A DNA stretch of 47,928 bases. It comes from Pseudomonadota bacterium. Its GTDB lineage: Bacteria; Pseudomonadota; Alphaproteobacteria; SP197. The stretch's first letter is position 1, and each line of letters begins with the position of its first letter. Of this stretch, positions 1 through 9,617 are shown in pieces. The notes below the pieces were generated by a model. It saw nothing but the letters and a program-made list of their open reading frames with translations. It was not told where the DNA came from and ran no database searches. Both the position numbers and the translations under genes were made by a program. The stretch lies in NCBI GenBank assembly GCA_027592745.1, contig JAQCLG010000007.1, positions 1-47,928 of the forward strand, in the 5' to 3' direction.

Positions 1-1429
1 ACCAGCCGGCCATGCCGGCCCCGCCATCGGGAAGCTGCTCGCCGAAGGCCAGGCGGAACAGCGGCCACAGCGCGGTGGCGCGGGCGGCGAAGTCTGCGCT
101 GCCCTGGGCGCGGTCCTGCAGCAGCGGCCACCAGCGCGCCGCCGATTCCGGCCGACCGGCCATGAGCAGGGCCGCCGAGGCATCGGCCGAGAACCAGGCC
201 AGTTCGCTGGCCGGGGTCAGTCCGGCGATCTGGCCCGCCGCTGCCCGGGCCGCGGCGAGATAACCCGAAGGACCGCCGGTTTCGGCGGCATGATGGAGCA
301 GCGCGGCCAGCGCCTCGGCCTTGGCCGCGGGCAGGACCTGGGTCTGCGCCGCCTGGAACAGCAGGGCGCGCGCCGAGGGCCCGTCCATGCCGTCGGCCTG
401 GGAAAGGGCGCTGGTGATCTCGGCGGGTCCATAGGGCACCGACGCGTAGAGCGCGGCAAGCTCGCTGCCGGCCATGGCGCCGTTTGCCGTGGCCTGTTCG
501 CCCGCGGCCAGGCGGATCTCGTTGTCCAGCACGGCGCTTTCAGCAATGGCGCGCTGGATGCCGGCCGGCGCCGAGGCGATCAGGGCGCCCGAGAGCGGCA
601 CGTCGGCGGCAAGCGCCATGGCCAGGATCAGCGGCGTTGCGCCCTCCAGGCTCTCGATCCGGCCGCGGGTGCCGCTGGCCGGGGCGCCGTCCAGGGCGAC
701 GTACTGCGGTTCGAGCACAATTCCCGACTCCTGGAGCAGGGACAGCCCCAGGTCGGCCGCCGCCTCCTCGCCGGCCAGGCGCTGGCAGAACACCAGGGCC
801 TTCTGCAGTTCCACACCGCCGCCCAGGTTCATGCCGTCGCGCACGTTGCGGCAGGCCTCGTCGGGCTGGCCGGCCAGGAACCCGGCATCGGCAAGCCCGG
901 CCAGAGCAGCCGCCGAAAGCGCGCTGCGCCCGGCACTGGCGGCAAGTTCGGCCACCGCGGCGTGGAGGCCCAGGGCATTGAGGCGCTCCATGCGCAGGGC
1001 AAGCAGGTCGGCGCTTTCGCCCTGGGGCGGGCTCGCCGCCGTCAGCAGCAGGCGGCGTGCCAGTTCGGTCGCCGTGGGCGAACCGTTGCCCGCCGGGATC
1101 GCCGGCAGCAGGGTCGCGACCAGGCCGGGATCGCTGCGATCCCACATGTCCATGGAAAAGCCGCCGCCGTTGATGTCGAGCGTGCCCGCGGCCGAGGAAC
1201 TGACCGCCTCCAGGCTCTCGACCTGCAGGCTGTCGGAGGAGCCCGGCACGCCGAACTGGCCGGTGCTGCCACCCGTGCCGTCCGTGGCGGCGCTGCCGAC
1301 ATCGTCGTCAAAGGGGATCAGCAGCATGGGATCGCTGCCGTCCGATTGTGCCAGCGCGCTCGCGGCGCTGCCCGTCACCACAAGGGCGAGAAGCAGCCCG
1401 AGCGCCGGCCTAGCGCGGGAAACGATCAT
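1..1429 (-). CDS. Secreted Ala-rich hypothetical protein (partial, C-terminus off left edge)
   Basis: The frame is open on the minus strand from 1450 to the left edge, so the C-terminus is missing. From the ATG at 1429 the product begins with a signal peptide: MIVSRARP, then a hydrophobic stretch (ALGLLLALVV) ending near ALAQ. An ATG at 1450 in the same frame would add seven residues. The mature part is rich in Ala, Leu and Gly and looks mostly helical, with short repeated helix pairs, and I see no catalytic motif. Export to the periplasm is inferred. The gene overlaps the end of the small upstream gene (stop 1410-1412), which suggests translational coupling. Similar Ala-rich exported proteins near aroK in related bacteria are sometimes labelled antifreeze-glycopeptide-like. 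That label reflects composition only, and I assign no function. Confidence 0.75.
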   Translation of the reverse strand, partial: MIVSRARPALGLLLALVVTGSAASALAQSDGSDPMLLIPFDDDVGSAATDGTGGSTGQFGVPGSSDSLQVESLEAVSSSAAGTLDINGGGFSMDMWDRSDPGLVATLLPAIPAGNGSPTATELARRLLLTAASPPQGESADLLALRMERLNALGLHAAVAELAASAGRSALSAAALAGLADAGFLAGQPDEACRNVRDGMNLGGGVELQKALVFCQRLAGEEAAADLGLSLLQESGIVLEPQYVALDGAPASGTRGRIESLEGATPLILAMALAADVPLSGALIASAPAGIQRAIAESAVLDNEIRLAAGEQATANGAMAGSELAALYASVPYGPAEITSALSQADGMDGPSARALLFQAAQTQVLPAAKAEALAALLHHAAETGGPSGYLAAARAAAGQIAGLTPASELAWFSADASAALLMAGRPESAARWWPLLQDRAQGSADFAARATALWPLFRLAFGEQLPDGGAGMAGW

Positions 1430-1550
1430 TCGGGATCGTCTGCTCGACATGGGTGGTAGGGGGTGGGATATCCCACGTCGCAAGGAAGGCGCCGCCGCCG
1501 GCGATGGCAACGACGATGACGAGCATGAGGAAACGGGCGATGAAACGCAT
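1410..1550 (-). CDS. Small 46-residue single-pass membrane protein
   Basis: This minus-strand ORF starts at ATG 1550 and ends in TAG at 1410-1412, encoding 46 residues. It has a basic N-terminus (MRFIARF), one hydrophobic segment at about residues 8-24 (LMLVIVVAIAGGGAFLA), and a short polar tail rich in Pro that ends in IPNDRFPR. The tail would lie in the periplasm if the positive-inside rule holds. The last 20 bases overlap the start of the exported Ala-rich gene downstream, so the two are probably co-translated. The conserved-looking WDIPPPT and PNDRFPR segments and the tight overlap argue for a real gene. I do not know its function; it may be a helper for the neighbouring secreted protein. 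Confidence 0.7.
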   Translation of the reverse strand: MRFIARFLMLVIVVAIAGGGAFLATWDIPPPTTHVEQTIPNDRFPR

Positions 1551-1688
1551 GGTCTTGACGGACCGTCCATGGGCAGCGGGTGATCGACTATGCTATCGTC
1601 GCACTATGGCGTTCGTGCGGCAATCGCAGACAGGACTGCACCTGCCCGCAACGCTGCCTGCCAGCCCGACCACCGCATCCGGTTCCCT

Positions 1689-2234
1689 GTGAGCGACGAC
1701 TCCCTACCCAAGCCAGACCGCACGATCACGCTCGTGGGCCTCATGGGCGCGGGAAAATCCACCGTGGGCCGCCGCCTGGCCGCGCGTCTGGACATACCCT
1801 TCGTCGATGCCGACAGCGAGATCGAGGCTGCGGCCGGCTGCACCATCCCCGAAATCTTCGAACGCCACGGCGAGGCCGAGTTCCGCTCCGGCGAGCGCCG
1901 GGTCATCGCCCGCCTGCTGCGCGGCCGGCCCAATGTCCTGGCCACCGGCGGCGGCGCCTTCATGGATGCCGACACCCGCCAGCGCATCAAGGCACGCGCC
2001 ATCTCGGTCTGGCTGCGCGCCGATCTCGAACTGCTCATGGCCCGCGTCGCGCGGCGCGACAACCGCCCCCTGCTCAAGCAGGGCGACCCGCGCGAGATCA
2101 TGGAGCGCCTGATGGCGCAGCGTTATCCCGTGTACGCCGAGGCCGACATCACGGTGGAAAGCAACGAGGGGCCGCACGACGCCATCGTCGAGCGCATCAT
2201 CGACGCCCTGCGAGAGAGGACATCCGCGGCATGA
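1689..2234 (+). CDS. aroK: Shikimate kinase
   Basis: This enzyme phosphorylates shikimate with ATP, the fifth step of the shikimate pathway, in the cytoplasm. From the GTG at 1689 the protein has 181 residues, the usual size. Residues 17-25 are the Walker A loop GLMGAGKST. The shikimate-binding stretch FVDADSEIE follows, then the ATGGGAF loop and the lid arginine region RRDNRPLL. The frame is open upstream to an ATG at 1590, but that extension (rich in Arg and Cys) does not resemble the family, so GTG 1689 is preferred. No clear ribosome-binding site decides the start. The stop overlaps the aroB start (ATGA), so the two genes form an operon. Confidence 0.93.
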   Translation: MSDDSLPKPDRTITLVGLMGAGKSTVGRRLAARLDIPFVDADSEIEAAAGCTIPEIFERHGEAEFRSGERRVIARLLRGRPNVLATGGGAFMDADTRQRIKARAISVWLRADLELLMARVARRDNRPLLKQGDPREIMERLMAQRYPVYAEADITVESNEGPHDAIVERIIDALRERTSAA

Positions 2235-3358
2235 CGAGCGAAACCATCAGCGTCAAGCTGGGCCGCCAGTCCTACGACATCCTGGTCGGCGACGGCCTGA
2301 TCGACGCCGCCGCACAGCACCTTTCCCCCGTGCTCAAGCGGCGCAAGGTCTTCATCGTCACCGACGAGACCGTGGCCGGGCTGCATCTCGAACGCCTGGT
2401 CGCCGCGCTGCAGGCCGGCGGCATCGCCAGCCACGCCACGATCCTGCCGCCGGGCGAGTGGAACAAGGATTTCGCCCATCTCCAGCAGATGACCGATTCC
2501 CTGCTCGACGCCGGGGCCGAGCGCAGCGACACGCTGCTTGCCCTGGGCGGCGGCGTGATCGGCGACATGACGGGTTTTGCCGCGGCGATCCTGCGCCGCG
2601 GCATGGATTTCGTGCAGGTGCCCACCACCCTGCTCGCCCAGGTCGACAGCTCGGTGGGCGGCAAGACCGGCATCGACACCCGCCAGGGCAAGAACCTGAT
2701 CGGCGCCTTCCACCAGCCCCGCCTGGTGCTGGCCGACACCGGCGTGCTCGACACCCTGCCCCGGCGCGAACTGCTGGCCGGCTACGCCGAGGTCGTGAAG
2801 TACGGTCTGCTGGGCGACGGCGTGTTCTTCGAATGGCTGACCCGGCGGGGCGCCGAGGTGATCGACGAGAACGGCCGCGCCCGGCGCCAGGCCATCGTCA
2901 CCTGCTGCCGGGCCAAGGCCGAGATCGTCGCCGCCGACGAGACCGAGACCGGCGAACGCGCCCTGCTCAACCTGGGCCACACCTTCGGCCATGCCCTGGA
3001 GGTCGCCGCCGGGTTCGACGGCGGCCTGCTGCACGGCGAGGCGGTTGCCATCGGCATGACCATGGCCTTTGCCCTGTCGGCCGAACTGGGTTTCTGCCCG
3101 CCCGAGGAGGCCGACTGGATGCGCCGCCACCTCGACGCCATCGGCCTGCCGACCCATCCGGCGCGCTGCGGCCTCGACGATCTCTCGGGCGCCGCCCTGG
3201 TCGCACACATGGCCCAGGACAAGAAGGTCCGCGACGGTCGTGTCACCTTCGTGCTGGTCCATGGCGTCGGCGAGGCCTTCCTGACGCGCGATATCGAGCC
3301 GGCCACCGTCGAGGCCTTTCTCGACGGCTTCCTCCACGACGTTCCCGATGCCGCCTGA
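2231..3358 (+). CDS. aroB: 3-Dehydroquinate synthase
   Basis: This enzyme converts DAHP to 3-dehydroquinate in the shikimate pathway, using NAD and a divalent metal. The 375-residue length fits the family. Visible signatures are the NAD-binding [11 protein letters not shown], the substrate loop [30 protein letters not shown], the metal-ligand Glu in [12 protein letters not shown], and the His ligands in [11 protein letters not shown] and [11 protein letters not shown], followed by QDKK. The ATG at 2231 overlaps the aroK stop by four bases, so the genes should be translationally coupled. Nothing is missing or unusual. Confidence 0.96.
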   Translation: MTSETISVKLGRQSYDILVGDGLIDAAAQHLSPVLKRRKVFIVTDETVAGLHLERLVAALQAGGIASHATILPPGEWNKDFAHLQQMTDSLLDAGAERSDTLLALGGGVIGDMTGFAAAILRRGMDFVQVPTTLLAQVDSSVGGKTGIDTRQGKNLIGAFHQPRLVLADTGVLDTLPRRELLAGYAEVVKYGLLGDGVFFEWLTRRGAEVIDENGRARRQAIVTCCRAKAEIVAADETETGERALLNLGHTFGHALEVAAGFDGGLLHGEAVAIGMTMAFALSAELGFCPPEEADWMRRHLDAIGLPTHPARCGLDDLSGAALVAHMAQDKKVRDGRVTFVLVHGVGEAFLTRDIEPATVEAFLDGFLHDVPDAA

Positions 3359-3412
3359 TCCATCCCCGCGGCATCGCCCGCCCCGTCACAACAGAACTGC
3401 GACCCCTGCGCC

Positions 3413-4699
3413 ATGACCGTGGTCTTTGAAATAGCCATTGCCGCCATCTTCGTGTCGCTGCTGTTTTCGGCCTTCTTCTCGGGCTCGGAGACGGCGCTGA
3501 CCGCGGCCAACCGCTCACGCATCCATCACCTGGAGATGGAGGGCAACAAGCGTGCGCGCACCGTCAACCACCTGATGCGCGACCGCGAGCACCTGATCGG
3601 CGCCATCCTGCTGGGCAACAACGTCGTCAACATCTTCGCGGCCTCGGTCGCCTCCTTTGCCTTCACCCAGGCCTTCGGCGAGGCGGGCGTGGCCTATGCC
3701 ACCGGCATCATGACCGTGCTGGTGCTGATCTTCGCCGAGGTCATGCCCAAGACCTACGCCATCCGCAATGCCGAGAAGGTGGCGCTCTTCGTCGCCCCAC
3801 CCATGAAATGGATCGTGCGCCTGCTCTCGCCGATCACCGGCACGATCCGCTGGCTGGTGATGATGATCTTCCGCCTGATCGGTGCCCATCAGGACGGCAG
3901 CGGCACCCCCTCGGAAGAGGAGATCCGCGGTGCGCTGGCGCTCTACAAACACGAGGGCGGCCTAGTCAAGGACGAGCACGCCATGCTCGACAGCATCCTC
4001 GATCTCTCCGAGGTCGAGGTCGGCGAGGTCATGACCCACCGGCGCAACATGTTCACCGTCAACATCGACCAGCCGGTCGATGCCCTGGTCGACGAGATTC
4101 TCAAGAGCCCCTACACACGCATACCGCTGTGGCGGGACGACCCCGACAACATCGTCGGCATGCTGCACGCCAAGAACCTGCTGCGCGAGGTGCTGCGCAA
4201 GGGCGGGCGCCTGCCCGGCATCGACATTATGAAGATCGCCAGCGAACCCTGGTTCGTGCCCGACACGACGACGCTGTCCGAACAGCTTGCCGCCTTCCGC
4301 GAGCGCCATGCCCACACCGCGCTGGTGGTCGACGAATACGGCACGATGATGGGCCTGATCACGCTGGAGGACATCCTCGAGGAGATCGTCGGCGACATCG
4401 AGGACGAACACGACATCGCCGCGTCCGACCACGCCGTCTCCGAGGACGGCTCGGTCGTGGTCGACGGCGCCGCGACGATCCGCGACATCAACCGCGAGTT
4501 CGACTGGAACCTGCCCGACGACGAGGCCAACACCATCGCGGGCCTGGTCATCCACGAGGCCCAGCTCATTCCCGACATCGGCCAGATCTTCGTCTTCCAC
4601 GATTTCCGCTTCGAGATCACCGGGCGCCAGCGCAACCAGATTACCCAGCTTCGGGTCACGCCCCTGGGCGAGAACTTCGAAGAAATGCCGGAAGGCTGA
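3413..4699 (+). CDS. HlyC/CorC (CNNM-type) membrane protein with CBS pair
   Basis: This 428-residue inner-membrane protein has three recognisable parts. The DUF21/CNNM transmembrane domain covers about residues 1-190, with the characteristic SGSETALTAANRSR start after the first helix. A CBS-domain pair covers about 200-325 (HRRNMFTV ... VVDEYGTMMGLITLEDILEE). A CorC_HlyC domain covers about 340-425 (VDGAATIRDINREFDWNLP). Members are linked to Mg/Co export or homeostasis, although transport by bacterial homologues is debated. It lies 54 bp after aroB on the same strand, a neighbourhood common in alphaproteobacteria, and is probably read from the aro operon. The assignment to family is firm; the substrate is inferred. 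Confidence 0.88.
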   Translation: MTVVFEIAIAAIFVSLLFSAFFSGSETALTAANRSRIHHLEMEGNKRARTVNHLMRDREHLIGAILLGNNVVNIFAASVASFAFTQAFGEAGVAYATGIMTVLVLIFAEVMPKTYAIRNAEKVALFVAPPMKWIVRLLSPITGTIRWLVMMIFRLIGAHQDGSGTPSEEEIRGALALYKHEGGLVKDEHAMLDSILDLSEVEVGEVMTHRRNMFTVNIDQPVDALVDEILKSPYTRIPLWRDDPDNIVGMLHAKNLLREVLRKGGRLPGIDIMKIASEPWFVPDTTTLSEQLAAFRERHAHTALVVDEYGTMMGLITLEDILEEIVGDIEDEHDIAASDHAVSEDGSVVVDGAATIRDINREFDWNLPDDEANTIAGLVIHEAQLIPDIGQIFVFHDFRFEITGRQRNQITQLRVTPLGENFEEMPEG

Positions 4700-4702
4700 C
4701 GC

Positions 4703-5608
4703 ATGGTCCTCGACCTGCTGGTTTCCCTCGTTCCGGTCCTCTCGCCGATCCTGATCGCGATCCTGGTCGGCTTCGTCTGGGCGAAAAAGGGCACGCCGGC
4801 CGAACCGGCGCACCTGACCCAGGTGATCCTGAACGTCGGCACGCCCTGCCTGGTCTTCTCGACGCTCTCGACGCTGACCGTCAGCCCGCTCGAGCTCGGC
4901 ACGATGGCGCTGGCCTGCGTCCTGATGCTGACCACCTTCATCGGCACCAGCTACCTGATGCTGCGCGGCGTCGGCCTGCCCCACCGCATCTACCTGGCGC
5001 CGACGATCTTCGGCAACCTCGGCAACCTCGGCCTGCCGGTCAGCCTCTACGCCTTCGGCGATACGGGGCTGGAGCTTGCCCTGATCATGTTCGCCACCCA
5101 GTCGGTGCTGTTCTTCACGATCAACATGTGGCTGATGTCGGGCAAGGCTTCGCCCGTCTCGATGCTGAAGACGCCCCATATCTACGCCATCGCCGCCGCG
5201 CTGGCCTTCACCCTGACCGACACGGCCCCGCCGGCCTGGGTCTCCAACACGACGCAGCTGCTGGGCGGCATGACGATCCCACTGATGCTGATCATGCTCG
5301 GCATCTCGCTTGCCCGCATGAAGGTCGTGGCCGTGACGCGGCCGCTGATCGTGGTCGTGCTGCGCCTGCTGGTCGGCGTCGGCGTCGCACTCGGCGTCAG
5401 CTGGCTGCTCGGACTCGACGGCATCGCCGCCGGCGTCATCTTCATCGCCTGTTGCATGCCCGCGGCGGTCTTCAACTACCTGATGGCCGTACGTTTCGAC
5501 CGCGATCCCGGCGAGGTGGCGAGTTTCATCGTGCTCAACACCCTCGCCATCCTGGTCCTGCTGCCGCTCCTGGTGCCGGTCGCCTGGTGGATCGCGGGTA
5601 TCTCCTGA
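4703..5608 (+). CDS. AEC family transporter (auxin efflux carrier-like)
   Basis: This 301-residue inner-membrane protein has about ten hydrophobic segments. It carries the family's helix-break motifs: NVGTPCLVF in the first half, IFGNLGNLGLPVSLYAFG at the middle, and MTIPLMLIMLGISLA plus CCMPAAVFNYL in the second half. AEC proteins move small organic anions such as malate, or amino-acid derivatives, by secondary transport. The substrate cannot be told from sequence. It starts three bases after the CorC-like gene, so it belongs to the same transcription unit. A GC hairpin follows the stop at 5615-5633. Confidence 0.88.
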   Translation: MVLDLLVSLVPVLSPILIAILVGFVWAKKGTPAEPAHLTQVILNVGTPCLVFSTLSTLTVSPLELGTMALACVLMLTTFIGTSYLMLRGVGLPHRIYLAPTIFGNLGNLGLPVSLYAFGDTGLELALIMFATQSVLFFTINMWLMSGKASPVSMLKTPHIYAIAAALAFTLTDTAPPAWVSNTTQLLGGMTIPLMLIMLGISLARMKVVAVTRPLIVVVLRLLVGVGVALGVSWLLGLDGIAAGVIFIACCMPAAVFNYLMAVRFDRDPGEVASFIVLNTLAILVLLPLLVPVAWWIAGIS

Positions 5609-5614
5609 ACCCTT

Positions 5615-5633
5615 GCGGGCCGGCGCGGCCCGC
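5615..5633 (+). terminator. GC hairpin after the AEC transporter gene
   Basis: Seven bases after the stop codon lies a perfect 7-bp inverted repeat, GCGGGCC and GGCCCGC, around a 5-base loop. It is followed by TTCTATG rather than a T run, so factor-independent termination is only possible. The same stretch contains TTGCGG and TATGCT with an 18-base spacer, which could be a promoter for the DUF2889 gene that starts at 5671. Confidence 0.4.
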
Positions 5634-5670
5634 TTCTATGCTGCGCTGCACAAAAGAACCGGAGACCGGC

Positions 5671-6243
5671 ATGCCCCTGCCCGAGCCCGCATCGCGCAAG
5701 CTGATGCACACGCGCCAGATCCATTGCCAGGGATTCAAGCGGGACGACGGCCTGTGGGACATCGAGGCCCACCTGACCGACGTCAAGACCTACGGCTTCG
5801 ACAGCCGCGACCGCACCCGCGTCGAGGCCGGCGAACCGATCCACGGCATGTGGCTGCGCCTGACGCTCGACACCGATTTCGTCGTGTGCGAGGTCGCCGC
5901 GGCGATGGACCACACGCCCTTCACGATCTGCAGCCAGATCGCCCCGGCCCACCAGAAGCTGGTCGGCGAGAGGATCGGCGCGGGCTGGAACCGGCGCGTG
6001 CGCGAACTGCTGGGCGGCACCAGCGGCTGCACCCACATGCGCGAGATGCTCGGGCGCATGGCCACCGTGGCGATCCAGTCGATGTTCGGCGAGAAGCGCA
6101 GGAACGGCGAGGAGATCCAGGAGAAACCCGGCACCAAACCCTTCGTGCTCGACGGCTGCTACTCCTGGGCCTCCGACAGTTCCGTGACGCAGCGCGAGTA
6201 TCCCGACTGGTACACCGGACCCAGGGACGCCGCCGACGCGTGA
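5671..6243 (+). CDS. DUF2889 family protein
   Basis: This is a cytoplasmic protein of 190 residues with no signal peptide or membrane segment. The order of conserved patches fits DUF2889: HTRQIHCQGFKRDDGLWDIE near residue 11, a TDVKTYGF segment, MWLRLTLD, and a C-terminal TSGCTHMREML region with Cys and His that could bind a ligand or metal. The biochemical role is not established. In other proteobacteria the family often sits with aromatic-compound or CoA-ester catabolism genes, so the hydantoinase gene downstream may be a functional neighbour, although 248 bp separate them. The ATG at 5671 follows a GGAGACC ribosome-binding site, which decides the start. Confidence 0.8.
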   Translation: MPLPEPASRKLMHTRQIHCQGFKRDDGLWDIEAHLTDVKTYGFDSRDRTRVEAGEPIHGMWLRLTLDTDFVVCEVAAAMDHTPFTICSQIAPAHQKLVGERIGAGWNRRVRELLGGTSGCTHMREMLGRMATVAIQSMFGEKRRNGEEIQEKPGTKPFVLDGCYSWASDSSVTQREYPDWYTGPRDAADA

Positions 6244-6491
6244 GGCCCGGCTTCGACCGCAGCGCAGATCGCCATTGCGGAGATCGGCCATTCGGTCCTA
6301 GCGTCGCTGCCTGTCGTGAGGACAAGGCGACCATGACCGATCAGGTGTTTCGCTGGGAATGCCGCCGCGTCAGCGGCTTTGCACTGTCGGTGGGATCACG
6401 CCGCGCGGGCCTGTAGGCACGCGCCGCAGGCTGCCGCCCGGTCCCGCGACCCGGCGGTTTCCGCCCCTCCGCTGACAGGACGTTTTCCTTC

Positions 6492-9400
6492 ATGGGCATG
6501 ACCCGCCTGGCCGTCGATATCGGCGGCACCTTCACCGACGTGGTTCTCGAGCGCGACGGCGCACTGCACGGCACCAAGGTTCCAACCACGCCCGAGGGCC
6601 CCCAGCGCGGCTTCCTGGACGGCGTGTTGCGCCTGCTGCGCGAAACCGGCACGGCGCCCGCTGCCATCGGCTCGATCATCCACGGCACGACCCTGGCGAC
6701 CAACGCACTGATCGAGCGCAAGGGCGCCCTCACGGCGCTGATCACCACACGCGGCTTCCGCGACAGCCTGGAGATCGGCTACGAGGCGCGCTTCGACCAG
6801 TACGACATCCAGCTCGAGAAACCCGAGCAGCTCGTGCCGCGCCACCTGCGCTTCACGGTCGAGGAGCGTCTGGCCGCCGACGGCCGCGTGCTCAAGCCGC
6901 TGGACGAGGCCGGTCTTGCAGCGCTCGTCCCGCTGCTGCGCGAGGCCGGGGTCGAGGCCGTGGCCATCGGCTTCCCGCACGCCTATGCCAATGCCGATCA
7001 CGAACGGCGCGCCGGGGCGCTCCTTGCCGGCCTGCTGCCGGAGATCCCGATCAGCCTGTCCAGCGAGGTCTGCTCGGAAATCCGCGAGTACGAACGGCTC
7101 TCGACCACGGTCGCCAACGCCTATGTCCGGCCCAGGATGGCGGGTTACCTCGATGCCCTGGCCCGCGACCTGGCCGGTGCCGGGCTTTCCTGCCCGCTCT
7201 TCATGGTGACCTCGGCGGGCGGCATCACGACGCTGGAGGCGGCCATGGCCTTTCCCATCCGCCTGGTCGAATCGGGTCCCTCGGGCGGCGCCGTGCTGGC
7301 CGAGATCACCGCCGAGCAGAACGGCGCCCGCGACGTGCTCTCCTACGACATGGGCGGCACCACGGCGAAGATCTGCCTGATCGGCGACTACCGCGCCGCC
7401 ACGGCGCGCGAGTTCGAGGCGGCACGCACCGCCCGCTTTGCCAAGGGCAGCGGCATCCCCCTGCGCATCCCCGTGGTCGAGATGATCGAGATCGGCGCCG
7501 GCGGCGGCTCGATCGCCGCCGTCGACAGCCTGCAGCGTGTCGCCGTCGGGCCGCACAGCGCGGGCGCAATGCCGGGTCCGGCCTGCTACGGCAACGGCGG
7601 CGACTGGCCCACCGTGACCGACGCCGACCTCGCCCTGGGCCGCCTGGATGCCGAACGATTCGCCGAGGGCCACCTGCGCCTCGATGCCGGCGCGACCGAA
7701 CGGGCGATCGCGGCCGTCATCGCCGCGCCGCTCGGCCTGAGCGGTCTGGACGGTTCCCGCGCAATCTGCGAGATAGTCGACGAGGCCATGGCCAATGCCG
7801 CCCGGGTCCACGCCGTCGAACACGCCCGCGACCTGCGCACCGCGACGATGATCGCCTTCGGCGGCGCCGGGCCGCTGCATGCCGGGCGGCTGGCCGAAAA
7901 GCTCGGCATCGCCCGCATCGTCGTGCCGGCCAATCCCGGCGTCGGCTCGGCCGTGGGCTTCCTCTCCATGCCGGTCTCCTACGAGGTCGTGCAGAGCCGC
8001 TACATGCTGCTGTCGCACTTCCGCGCCGGCGAGATCGCCGAGGTCCTGGCGGGACTGACCGCAACCGCGCAGGCCGTGGTCGCCCGTGCCGCGCCCGAGC
8101 AGCCGCGCACGATCCGGCGCAGCGCGCTGATGCGTTACATGGGCCAGGGCCACGAGGTCGAGATCGCGCTGCCCGACGGCGAGGTGACGGACGCAACGGC
8201 GCAGGCGCTGCGCGAGGCCTACGGCCGCCGCTACGCCGAACTCTACGGCCGCGCCATGACCGCGGGCGAAATCGAGATCCTGACCTGGACCGTCACCGTG
8301 GCGACCCGGCGGGCGCCGGTGGCGACCGTCGCGGCCGTGCCCGCACGACCCGCTGCCGGGCCGATCGGACGGCGTGCCGTCTTCGATCCCGGATCGGGCA
8401 GGATGCACGACACGCCGGTCTACCTGCGCGATACCCTGGTCCCCGGCATGGCCTTCGACGGCCCGGCGCTGGTCGTCGAGGGCCAGACCACGACCGTGGT
8501 TCCCGCGAGTTTCCGCGCCGGCGTCAACGGCGGCGGCCATCTCGTGCTCGACCGCATCGACACCCAGGCGACCAACGCCGGCGAAGCCGACGACATCCGC
8601 CTGCAGGTCATGTGGAACCGGCTGCAGGCCGTGGTCGACGAACAGGCCGGGGTGCTGATGCGCACCGCGTTCAGCCCGATCGTGCGCGAATCGGGCGACC
8701 TCTCGGTCGGCGTCTTCGACCTGGAGGGCCGCATGCTCGCGCAGGCGGTGACCGGCACGCCGGGCCACGTCAACACCATGGCCGCGGCCTGCGCGAAGTT
8801 CTTCGATGCCTTCCCGCGCCAGACCATGCGGCCGGGCGACATCTACCTCACCAACGACCCCTGGATGGGCTCGGGCCACCTCAACGACTTCGTCGTCGTG
8901 AAACCCTGCTTCCTCGGCGAAAGGCTGGTCGGCTTCGTCTCCTGCACCAGCCACCTGGTCGACATCGGCGGGCGCTGCCTGGGTCCCGACGGCAGCGACG
9001 TCTTCGACGAAGGCCTCTACGTGCCGCCGATCCGCCTGGTCGATGGCGGCAACCTGGCCGAACTCTTCATGACGCTGCTGAAGGCCAACTCCCGCTCGCC
9101 CGAAGCGGCCGAGGGCGACGTCCACGCCCTGATCGCCTGCTGCGAGACCGGCGAGAAACGCCTGGTCGCCATGATGGCCGATTTTGCCATCGACGACCTG
9201 GGCCCGCTCTCCGAGCGCATCCTGGCGACCTGCGAACGTGCGACCCGCGCGCGTATCGCCGCGCTGCCCAAAGGCACCTTCGACTTCGCGATGACGGTCG
9301 ATGGTTACGACGATCCCATCACCATCGAGGCCCGCCTCACCATCGCCGGCGACGACCTCCATCTCGACTTCCACGCCTCGGCGCCGCCCTCGCCCCACGG

Positions 9401-9617
9401 CATCAACGTGCCGCTGAACTATGCCGAGGCCTACACGGTGTTCGGCATCAAGTGCGTCATCGCCCCCGACATCCCCAACAACCACGGCTCCCTGCTGCCG
9501 ATGCGCGTCACTGCAACGCCCGGCACGATCCTGAATGCCGCCAAGCCGGCACCGGTCTGCTCGCGCCACATCCTGGGCCAGCTCCTGCCCGATGTCGCGC
9601 TGGGCTGCCTGGCCTAG
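6492..9617 (+). CDS. HyuA-HyuB fusion hydantoinase/5-oxoprolinase, stopped by in-frame TAG
   Basis: The reading frame encodes a fused ATP-dependent hydantoinase/oxoprolinase. Residues 1 to about 690 are the HyuA part, with the actin-like ATPase start DIGGTFTDVVLE, HGTTLATNALIERKGA, YDMGGTTAKICL, GAGGGSIA and FGGAGPLHA. About 700 onward is HyuB (MRTAFSPIVRESGDLSVGVFD, TNDPWMGSGHLNDFVV). The family opens cyclic amides such as hydantoins, 5-oxoproline or N-methylhydantoin with ATP. Codon 1042 is TAG at 9615-9617. The same frame continues with typical HyuB sequence to 10220, so the full protein would be about 1242 residues, the normal size for fused enzymes. A racemase-like gene follows. The TAG replaces what is usually a polar residue such as Gln (CAG) after GCLA. 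Confidence 0.88.
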   Translation: MGMTRLAVDIGGTFTDVVLERDGALHGTKVPTTPEGPQRGFLDGVLRLLRETGTAPAAIGSIIHGTTLATNALIERKGALTALITTRGFRDSLEIGYEARFDQYDIQLEKPEQLVPRHLRFTVEERLAADGRVLKPLDEAGLAALVPLLREAGVEAVAIGFPHAYANADHERRAGALLAGLLPEIPISLSSEVCSEIREYERLSTTVANAYVRPRMAGYLDALARDLAGAGLSCPLFMVTSAGGITTLEAAMAFPIRLVESGPSGGAVLAEITAEQNGARDVLSYDMGGTTAKICLIGDYRAATAREFEAARTARFAKGSGIPLRIPVVEMIEIGAGGGSIAAVDSLQRVAVGPHSAGAMPGPACYGNGGDWPTVTDADLALGRLDAERFAEGHLRLDAGATERAIAAVIAAPLGLSGLDGSRAICEIVDEAMANAARVHAVEHARDLRTATMIAFGGAGPLHAGRLAEKLGIARIVVPANPGVGSAVGFLSMPVSYEVVQSRYMLLSHFRAGEIAEVLAGLTATAQAVVARAAPEQPRTIRRSALMRYMGQGHEVEIALPDGEVTDATAQALREAYGRRYAELYGRAMTAGEIEILTWTVTVATRRAPVATVAAVPARPAAGPIGRRAVFDPGSGRMHDTPVYLRDTLVPGMAFDGPALVVEGQTTTVVPASFRAGVNGGGHLVLDRIDTQATNAGEADDIRLQVMWNRLQAVVDEQAGVLMRTAFSPIVRESGDLSVGVFDLEGRMLAQAVTGTPGHVNTMAAACAKFFDAFPRQTMRPGDIYLTNDPWMGSGHLNDFVVVKPCFLGERLVGFVSCTSHLVDIGGRCLGPDGSDVFDEGLYVPPIRLVDGGNLAELFMTLLKANSRSPEAAEGDVHALIACCETGEKRLVAMMADFAIDDLGPLSERILATCERATRARIAALPKGTFDFAMTVDGYDDPITIEARLTIAGDDLHLDFHASAPPSPHGINVPLNYAEAYTVFGIKCVIAPDIPNNHGSLLPMRVTATPGTILNAAKPAPVCSRHILGQLLPDVALGCLA

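Noticed and set aside
2123-3337. A 404-codon minus-strand frame over aroB
   Set aside because: It is the mirror of aroB, which carries all catalytic motifs of 3-dehydroquinate synthase.
6333-6416. A 27-codon ORF (MTDQVFRWECRR start) in the gap before the hydantoinase gene
   Set aside because: It is short and without family resemblance, and its spacing gives no sign of coupling. I see nothing else in this 248-bp gap.
6396-9569. A 1057-codon open frame on the minus strand opposite the hydantoinase gene
   Set aside because: It is antisense to a gene with clear HyuA/HyuB motifs, has low-complexity Gly/Asp/His-rich sequence and no recognisable domain. Such shadows are common in GC-rich DNA.
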